Shown: in pieces, positions 7,489 through 12,005 of the stretch | Layout: each line of letters starts with the position of its first letter | Numbering within the stretch: the stretch's first letter is position 1 | Origin: Thermoleophilia bacterium | Lineage (GTDB): Bacteria; Actinomycetota; Thermoleophilia; Gaiellales; SKUG01 | Reading direction: 5' to 3' | Assembly (NCBI GenBank): GCA_007122215.1 | Contig: SKUG01000188.1 | Span: forward strand, 1 to 12,005 | DNA: 12,005 nt | The notes under the pieces: generated by a model | What the model was told of the DNA's origin: nothing | The model's database searches: none | What the model saw: the letters and a program-made list of their open reading frames with translations, nothing else | Translations under genes and position numbers: made by a program

Positions 7489-8096
7489 CCACGTCCCAGA
7501 AGAACTCGTCCAGGATCCGCAGCGCCGCTGCCCTGCTGCTCGTGTCCCTTGGCACCCTGCTGCTGATGGTGGGCATGTTCACCGCCTACCTCAAGCTGCA
7601 GCTGCTCGACACGGACGTGTGGGAGCAGACCAGCCGCGCGGCGGTCGAGCAGGAGCCCGTCCGCACCGCCGTGGCCACGTGGTCGGTGGATACCCTCTTC
7701 GACCAGGCCGAACCAGCAGCGGCCATCGCTGACCTGCTCCCCCCGCGGGCGGCGCCGATCGCCGGGATCGTCGAGTCCCAGCTGCGGCTGCAGGCATACG
7801 GCATCGCCGAGCGGGCGCTCGAGTCGGATCGCCTGCAGGATGCCTGGGTGGCGTCGAACCGGCGGGCACACGAGCGCTTCCGGACGGAGCTCGATGCCCG
7901 CGACGGCGGGCCGCTGGCACTCGTGCGCAGCCGAACCGACGCCGCTGCCACGAGCGATGGCCTGCTGCTCGACCTGGCACCCCTGCTCGAGCAGCTCGCG
8001 GGGAGGATCGGGGTCGATCCGGCCGTGATCGAGCAGATCCCGGACACGTCGGTGACCATCGCCTCCGATGCCCCGTCCCGGGTCGATCGTGGCTAG
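7485..8096 (+). CDS. N-terminal part of the interrupted membrane protein (TM helix + ectodomain)
   Basis: This 203-residue product starts at the ATG inside the ATGA overlap with the DUF389 gene and stops at the TAG at 8094-8096. It has a basic N-terminus (KNSSRIR), one strong helix at residues 14-35, and an extracytoplasmic region containing DVWEQTSRAA, NRRAHERFRTEL and LLLDLAPLLEQLAGRIGVD. It ends abruptly in SDAPSRVDRG, just before the membrane segments its family would normally have. GGAG at 7468-7471 is about 13 bases upstream, too far for a good ribosome binding site, so translation probably depends on coupling to the upstream gene. If the TAG is real and not suppressed, the product would be a single-pass protein with a truncated C-terminus. 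Function is unknown. Confidence 0.7.
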   Translation: MTTSQKNSSRIRSAAALLLVSLGTLLLMVGMFTAYLKLQLLDTDVWEQTSRAAVEQEPVRTAVATWSVDTLFDQAEPAAAIADLLPPRAAPIAGIVESQLRLQAYGIAERALESDRLQDAWVASNRRAHERFRTELDARDGGPLALVRSRTDAAATSDGLLLDLAPLLEQLAGRIGVDPAVIEQIPDTSVTIASDAPSRVDRG

Positions 8097-8108
8097 GCCA
8101 TCCTCGCG

Positions 8109-8678
8109 ATGCTGGATCGCTCGGGCAACCTGCTGGGATTCCTGTCCTTGCCGCTGCTGATCGCCGGAGCATGGCTGATGCCGGCCCGCAGCCGCGGCTG
8201 GATCGCCGTCGGGGCAGCGTTCACGGGCGCATCGATCCTGCTGCTGGTCGCCCGCAACGAGCTTGGGCCACTGGTGGCGGACATGGCGTCGTCTGCCTCC
8301 ACCTGGAACGGTGCGGTGCTGGCCACCTGGTACGTGGCAACGGGTTCCCTGGCGGACTCCGCCGTTGCCGGCATCATCATCGGCGTCACCACCATGGCCA
8401 TCGGCTGGGGGGCGGGCCCGTCGCGTGCCGCGGTGCGCCTGCGCGGATGGGTGCCACCCGCCCTGCTCCGACGCCCCGCCGCTGCTGCAGGTGCAGCAGC
8501 GCTGGCAGCGCTGGTGGCCATCTCGGCCGTGCCCGTGCTGGGCTCGCGGCGCGCAGCCGTGCAGCTCGTGCTGCTCGCGGGCGCGGCGATTGCCGGGCTG
8601 GTGATCGCACGGGTCGCAGCGCGGGAGCGAGCCGCTACGGCAGCAGATGCCGATGTCGCAGCACCCGCCGGGCCGTAG
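8109..8678 (+). CDS. C-terminal membrane part of the interrupted gene
   Basis: This 189-residue stretch is in the same frame as the upstream half and begins at the first ATG after the TAG, 12 bases beyond it. It has about five hydrophobic segments: residues 8-23 (LLGFLSLPLLIAGAW), 30-48 (GWIAVGAAFTGASILLLVA), 86-102, 123-143 and 149-168, then a short Ala-rich tail. No Shine-Dalgarno sequence precedes the ATG, so independent translation would need reinitiation after the TAG. The absence of further stops shows it has been under coding constraint until recently. It is best read as the second half of one gene. Annotation as a separate small membrane protein is the alternative. Confidence 0.6.
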   Translation: MLDRSGNLLGFLSLPLLIAGAWLMPARSRGWIAVGAAFTGASILLLVARNELGPLVADMASSASTWNGAVLATWYVATGSLADSAVAGIIIGVTTMAIGWGAGPSRAAVRLRGWVPPALLRRPAAAAGAAALAALVAISAVPVLGSRRAAVQLVLLAGAAIAGLVIARVAARERAATAADADVAAPAGP

Positions 8679-8703
8679 GTCTCCTTCCCCGGGAGCGCAT
8701 CGT

Positions 8704-8723
8704 GCCTGCAACGGCCAGCAGGC
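8704..8723. terminator. Weak hairpin in the convergent intergenic gap
   Basis: GCCTGC at 8704-8709 pairs with GCAGGC at 8718-8723 around an 8-base loop, inside the 47-bp gap between two converging genes. There is no T-run on either side. It could be a weak bidirectional terminator, but a six-pair stem is common by chance at this GC content. Confidence 0.22.
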
Positions 8724-8725
8724 TG

Positions 8726-10321
8726 CTACCCCGGGGAATCGGCTGCGACCTTCGCTGGGATCCTCCGTGCAGGCCACAGGGTCAGCAGCGCGGCCAGTGC
8801 GACCAGCAGGATCGCGACCTTGAAGGCCTGCAGCTGGGCCTGCCCGTAGGCGGCGACCACCTCCTCGACCTCGGCGGCAGCCAGGCCGGCATCGCGGGCG
8901 ACCGAGCGGGCAACATCGAGCGGCACCATGTCCACGCCGGCCTGTGCTCGGGCCACGACGGCGTCGCGCACGGGCGGGTCGAGGTCTCCATCGACGACGT
9001 TGCCGGCAAAGCCTGCTGACAGCCCGGCCAGCAGCACGCTCCCGACCAGCGCTGTGCCGAGCGCTGCACCGAGGTTCTGGGCGGTGCCCTGGAGCCCTCC
9101 TGCCTCGCTGGAGTGTGCGCTGCCGGCCGAGGACATGATCACGTTGCCGAGCTGGGACATCATCAGGCCGGCGCCTGCGCCGAACACCACGAGCCCGACG
9201 GTGAACCCGGCGGTGACCAGCGCAGGATCGAGTGCCGCGGCGAGCAGCAACGCGCCGACTGCCAGGAGCACGATGCCGAGCTGCACGACCCGGCGGATCG
9301 ACCAGCCGGCGGCCAGGCGTGGCCCGATGAGCGCACTGGCCACGAGGCTCGCCGACATCGGCAGGATCGTCAGTCCGGTGGTGAACGCGTCCTGCCCGAC
9401 GATGACCTGCAGGTAGACCGGCAGCACGAAGAACGCGCCCAGCAGGACGAACTGCTGCAGCAGGAGGGTGATGAGCCCCACCCGCAGGGGGATCACCTCG
9501 AGCAGGCGCAGGTCGACCAGCACGGGCTGGGCCTGCTGGATCCTGCGCTCCAGCCTGTGTGACAGCAGCGCAAGCAGCCCCAGCCCTCCGAACACCAGGA
9601 ACGGCACGGGCGAGAAGCCCAGCGGCGCGAGCTCCACCCCTCCCACGACCGGGACCGCAGCGGGCAGCACCCAGCCCCAGGATGCGCCCTGGAGCACGCC
9701 GAGCACCACCATGCCCAGCCCGGCACCGGACATCACGGCACCGACGAGATCGAAGCGGCTGGGTCGAGCCGGCACCGTCCCGAGCAGCCTGCGTGTGAGG
9801 AGCACCCCAAGGATCACCACGGCCTCAGCAGCGAACACGTACCTCCAGGTGAAGGTCGCCGTCACCCAGCCACCGATCACCGGCCCTGCCGCGACCGCGG
9901 CACCGGTCACCCCACCCAGCACGCCGAACGCGAGCGCCCGATCGCGGCCCTCGTAGGTGACGGTCGTCAGGGCGAGCACCGCCGGCATCACGAGCGCCGC
10001 GCCCAGGCCCTGCACGAGCGACCACCCGATGAGCAGCACGAGCAGGTTGGGGCTGAGCGCGGTCACCAGCGACCCGACCGCGTAGAGCCCCAGGCCCAGC
10101 GCGTAGGTCCGGTGGGCGCCCCAGATGTCCCCGAGCCGAGCGCCCACCAGCATCGTCATCGCCATCACGAGCGCGTAGGCAGTGATGGTGCCCTGGACCC
10201 CGGCGATGGTGGTGCCGAGGTCCTCCACGATGCGGGTGATGGAGACGTTCATGACGCTCGTGTCGAGCACCATCACGAACTGGGAGGTCGCGAGCACGAG
10301 CAGGGGCAGGAAGCGGCGCAT
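8726..10321 (-). CDS. MFS transporter, DHA2 (EmrB/QacA-like, 14-helix) drug exporter
   Basis: The 531-residue product is a proton-driven major facilitator of the DHA2 type, predicted to export a small, often lipophilic compound across the cytoplasmic membrane. Helix 1 carries the family Asp (D20 in MVLDTSVMNVSITRI). Motif A is GARLGDIWGAHRT (residues 60-72). The antiporter motif C in helix 5 is GGVTGAAVAAGPVIGG (136-151), followed by FTWRYVF. The length and the long loop before the last helix (VVDGDLDPPVRDAVVARAQA) fit the 14-helix class. Motif B reads SLVQGLGAALVMP, with Ser (residue 101) where many members have Arg; a GW-S-x-x-(E/Q)-G subgroup exists, so this is not clearly a defect. The frame is open further upstream, but the ATG at 10321-10319 is chosen because GGGAGG lies 8 bases before it and the protein begins MRRFLPLLVLATSQFV. 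Substrate is unknown. No TetR/MarR-type regulator is adjacent. Confidence 0.92.
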   Translation of the reverse strand: MRRFLPLLVLATSQFVMVLDTSVMNVSITRIVEDLGTTIAGVQGTITAYALVMAMTMLVGARLGDIWGAHRTYALGLGLYAVGSLVTALSPNLLVLLIGWSLVQGLGAALVMPAVLALTTVTYEGRDRALAFGVLGGVTGAAVAAGPVIGGWVTATFTWRYVFAAEAVVILGVLLTRRLLGTVPARPSRFDLVGAVMSGAGLGMVVLGVLQGASWGWVLPAAVPVVGGVELAPLGFSPVPFLVFGGLGLLALLSHRLERRIQQAQPVLVDLRLLEVIPLRVGLITLLLQQFVLLGAFFVLPVYLQVIVGQDAFTTGLTILPMSASLVASALIGPRLAAGWSIRRVVQLGIVLLAVGALLLAAALDPALVTAGFTVGLVVFGAGAGLMMSQLGNVIMSSAGSAHSSEAGGLQGTAQNLGAALGTALVGSVLLAGLSAGFAGNVVDGDLDPPVRDAVVARAQAGVDMVPLDVARSVARDAGLAAAEVEEVVAAYGQAQLQAFKVAILLVALAALLTLWPARRIPAKVAADSPG

Positions 10322-10329
10322 CGGTCCAT

Positions 10330-10335
10330 CCTCCC
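10330..10335 (-). promoter_or_regulatory. Shine-Dalgarno site of the MFS exporter
   Basis: On the minus strand this reads GGGAGG, 8 bases before the ATG at 10321-10319. It decides the start codon against longer in-frame extensions that would run into the UbiD-family gene. Confidence 0.75.
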
Positions 10336-10366
10336 ATCCGGGTCCGGGACGCGCACTACTGCGGCG

Positions 10367-10393
10367 ACTTTCCCCCACCTGGTGGGGGAAAGT
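10367..10393. repeat. Perfect 27-bp palindrome (13+1+13) between divergent genes
   Basis: The left arm ACTTTCCCCCACC (10367-10379) is followed by a single T (10380) and then the exact reverse complement GGTGGGGGAAAGT (10381-10393). It sits near the middle of the 127-bp gap, 45 bases from the start codon of the exporter and 55 bases from that of the UbiD-family gene. With a one-base centre it is better suited to be a protein-binding operator for a dimer than an RNA hairpin with a usable loop. It lies upstream of the candidate -10 box of the UbiD gene and where the exporter promoter should be. It could instead be a dispersed palindromic element. No regulator gene is in the window. Confidence 0.85.
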
Positions 10394-10435
10394 TGGTTCG
10401 GGGCGCGGTGGCGGGACCTGTCTGGGCGCGGTGCG

Positions 10436-10441
10436 TAGGAT
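10436..10441 (+). promoter_or_regulatory. Candidate -10 box (TAGGAT) for the UbiD-family gene
   Basis: TAGGAT matches the TANNNT -10 consensus well and ends 7 bases before the ATG at 10449. No Shine-Dalgarno sequence follows, so transcription probably begins at or next to the start codon and the message is leaderless. A convincing -35 hexamer was not seen. Confidence 0.5.
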
Positions 10442-10448
10442 GCGGGGC

Positions 10449-12005
10449 ATGGCTGCACGACCGAATCCCCCACGCGACCTGCACGAGTTCATCGACCGGC
10501 TGCGCGCCGCCGGGGAGCTCTGCGAGGTCAGCGCCGAGGTCTCGAGCGACCTCGAGATCACCGAGATCACCGACCGGGTCACCACCGAGGGCGGCCCGGC
10601 GCTGCTCTTCACCAACGTCAGCGGGCACGACATGCCGGTGCTGACCAACCAGTTCGGCTCCGACCGGCGCCTGGCGATGGCCTTCGGGGTGGACGACATC
10701 GAGGACGTCGCCGCGCGCATCCGCGAGCTCCTGCAGCTGACCAAGCCGCCGAAGGGCCCCCGGGCCGTGCTGCGCACGCTCGGGCTGCTCGGCCGCACCG
10801 CGAGGGCAACCCGGCCGCGGCGCTGGCGGCGCGGCACCGCCCCCGTGCAGCAGGTCGTGCACACCGGCGATGCGGTGGACCTCGACGCGCTGCCGATCCT
10901 CGGCTGCTGGCCCGAGGACGGCGGGCCCTACGTCACCCTGCCGCTGGTGTTCACGCGCGCGCAGGACGGCACCCGCAACGTCGGCATGTACCGCGTGCAG
11001 CAGCACGATTCGCGCACGACCGGCATCCACTGGCAGATCCACAAGGATGGCGCCGAGCAGTGGCGGCACATGCCACCGGGCGGGCGGCTCGAGGTCGCGG
11101 TGGTGGTGGGCGCAAGCCCGATCATCACCTACTCCGCGTCGTGCCCGCTGCCCAGGGACATCGACGAGATGGTCTTCGCCGGGTTCGCCCACGACCGCGG
11201 GGTCGAGCTCGTCAGGTGCCGCACCGTGGACCTCGAGGTGCCGGCGCGGGCCGAGATCGTGATCGAGGGCTACATCGAGCAGGGCGAGCTGCGCACCGAG
11301 GGTCCCTTTGGCGACCACACCGGCTACTACTCCCTGGCCGATGAGTACCCGGTGCTGCACGTGACCGCCGTCACCCACCGCTCGGACGCCGTCTACGCGG
11401 CGACCGTGGTGGGCCTGCCCCCGCAGGAGGACAAGTGGATCGGGCGGGCGACCGAGCGGATCTTCCTGCCGCTGCTGCAGATGGTCCAGCACGACATCGT
11501 CGACTACGACCTGCCGATCGAGGGCGTCTTCCACAACCTCGCGATCGTCTCGATCAACAAGCAGTTCCCCGGCCATGCCGGCAAGGCGATGAGCGCGATC
11601 TGGGGCACCGCGCTGCTGAGCCTCACCAAGGGCGTGATCGTGGTCGATGCCGACGTCGACGTGCACGACTACGCGGCAGTCGCCGAGGCCGTGGCCGCGA
11701 ACTGGTCCCCGGAGCGTGACAGCGTCTGGTCATGGGGCCCGATCGATGTGCTCGACCATGCCCCCACGCTGATGGGGGTCGGCACCAAGCTCGGGATCGA
11801 CGCCACCACCCCCTGGGAGAGCGAGGGCCGCAGCGCCCCGGCTGCCGACCCGGTGGACGCAGGTGCCTTCACGGCCGCGGCCGAGGCGGCCGGAGCCACC
11901 GGCGTCTCGCTGGCTGCGCCCGGGGCGGGCGCGCGCCTGGCGGTGGTCAGCCTCGACAAGGATGACACCGCCCACGCCGCGCGCGACCTGCTGCGCACGC
12001 TCTGC
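10449..12005 (+). CDS. ubiD: UbiD-family prenylated-FMN decarboxylase, 3' partial
   Basis: The frame runs 519 codons from the ATG at 10449 to the window end without a stop. UbiD enzymes remove a carboxylate from aromatic or unsaturated acids using prenylated FMN and a metal, in the cytoplasm. Visible family features are TKPPKGP (residues about 98-104), CWPEDGGPYVTLPLV, the cofactor and metal site N177-VGMYR182 with IHWQIHK (H194), E240 in DEMVFAGF, and E284 in EGPFGDHTGYY, followed by EDKWIGRATER and INKQFPGHAGKAM. All key residues are present, so the enzyme should be active. The pattern is closest to the type proposed for menaquinone (futalosine-route) decarboxylation in actinobacteria, but a ubiquinone-type or aromatic-acid role cannot be excluded. 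Most relatives are about 480-500 residues; this one is longer, with a variable tail after TPWESEGRSAPAAD. UbiX, needed for the cofactor, is not in the window. A TAGGAT box lies 7 bases before the start. Confidence 0.92.
   Translation, partial: MAARPNPPRDLHEFIDRLRAAGELCEVSAEVSSDLEITEITDRVTTEGGPALLFTNVSGHDMPVLTNQFGSDRRLAMAFGVDDIEDVAARIRELLQLTKPPKGPRAVLRTLGLLGRTARATRPRRWRRGTAPVQQVVHTGDAVDLDALPILGCWPEDGGPYVTLPLVFTRAQDGTRNVGMYRVQQHDSRTTGIHWQIHKDGAEQWRHMPPGGRLEVAVVVGASPIITYSASCPLPRDIDEMVFAGFAHDRGVELVRCRTVDLEVPARAEIVIEGYIEQGELRTEGPFGDHTGYYSLADEYPVLHVTAVTHRSDAVYAATVVGLPPQEDKWIGRATERIFLPLLQMVQHDIVDYDLPIEGVFHNLAIVSINKQFPGHAGKAMSAIWGTALLSLTKGVIVVDADVDVHDYAAVAEAVAANWSPERDSVWSWGPIDVLDHAPTLMGVGTKLGIDATTPWESEGRSAPAADPVDAGAFTAAAEAAGATGVSLAAPGAGARLAVVSLDKDDTAHAARDLLRTLC

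Larger units (their letters stand above)
7485..8678 (+). pseudogene. Membrane protein gene interrupted by one in-frame TAG (whole reading frame)
   Basis: Read through a single TAG at 8094-8096 (codon 204), this frame gives a 397-residue protein: one N-terminal helix (residues 14-35), an extracytoplasmic domain of about 160 residues, then about five further helices. This layout matches a recurrent actinobacterial membrane protein family with no assigned function. Family-like motifs are WEQTSRAAV, ANRRAH-type (here SNRRAHERF, residues 124-132) and LLLDLAPLLEQL. From memory, family members often carry a Q followed by A/V-rich helix residues at the junction where TAG now stands, so CAG to TAG is the simplest change. 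The downstream 194 codons contain no other stop and keep high GC at third positions, so the interruption looks recent, is a sequencing error, or is read through. The two halves are also listed separately. Confidence 0.6.

Noticed and set aside
7041..8777. Minus-strand 578-codon open frame across the membrane operon
   Set aside because: It covers two genes with clear membrane topology on the plus strand. Its own product is Arg/Ala/Ser-rich low complexity.
10367..10393. The 27-bp palindrome as a transcription terminator
   Set aside because: It lies between two divergent genes, so neither would end there. It has a one-base centre and no T-run.
10322..10864. N-terminal extension of the MFS exporter up to 10864
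   Set aside because: The extra 181 residues are antisense to the UbiD gene and its intergenic region and are not membrane-like. The ATG at 10321-10319 has a strong Shine-Dalgarno site and begins with a normal helix 1.
10356..11666. A 436-codon minus-strand open frame opposite the UbiD-family gene
   Set aside because: It is a shadow in high-GC DNA. The plus strand holds all UbiD active-site motifs, and the antisense frame has no domain or ribosome binding site.

Overview
The window is high-GC, densely coded DNA with short intergenic gaps, GTG and ATG starts, and -10-like TANNNT boxes lying 6-7 bases in front of two start codons (a leaderless-gene pattern). Together with the gene content this suggests a high-GC actinobacterium. 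A Thermoleophilia/Solirubrobacter-like lineage is possible, but the sequence alone does not prove it.

Layout. (1) Positions 1-6444 (+) hold the 3' part of a giant, modular surface or secreted protein whose N-terminus lies outside the window. Its first 3.9 kb is a repeated Ig-like / fibronectin III / PA14-like module. After that come two copies of a module in which a LamG (concanavalin-like) domain appears to sit inside a fibronectin-like domain, then a C-terminal beta domain. All ten cysteines visible in about 2147 residues fall in five close pairs. (2) Positions 6490-7488 (+) encode a DUF389 integral membrane protein. (3) Overlapping it by ATGA, positions 7485-8678 (+) hold a second membrane protein reading frame broken by one in-frame TAG at 8094-8096. 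The frame is otherwise open on both sides. (4) Positions 8726-10321 (-) encode a DHA2-type (14-helix) major facilitator exporter. (5) Positions 10449 to the window end (+) encode a UbiD-family prenylated-FMN decarboxylase that is still open at the last base.

How the parts relate. The DUF389 gene and the interrupted membrane gene look like a translationally coupled pair, possibly served by a promoter just after the giant gene. The exporter and the UbiD gene are divergent across a 127-bp gap. The middle of that gap carries a perfect 13+1+13 bp inverted repeat, a good candidate operator for one or both genes or a dispersed palindromic element. The exporter and the membrane operon converge over a 47-bp gap.

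The points most worth a second look are the amber codon, the 27-bp palindrome, the nested LamG architecture with paired cysteines, and the change in codon style inside the giant gene. No RNA gene, CRISPR array, insertion sequence or gene-free stretch over 300 bases was seen.
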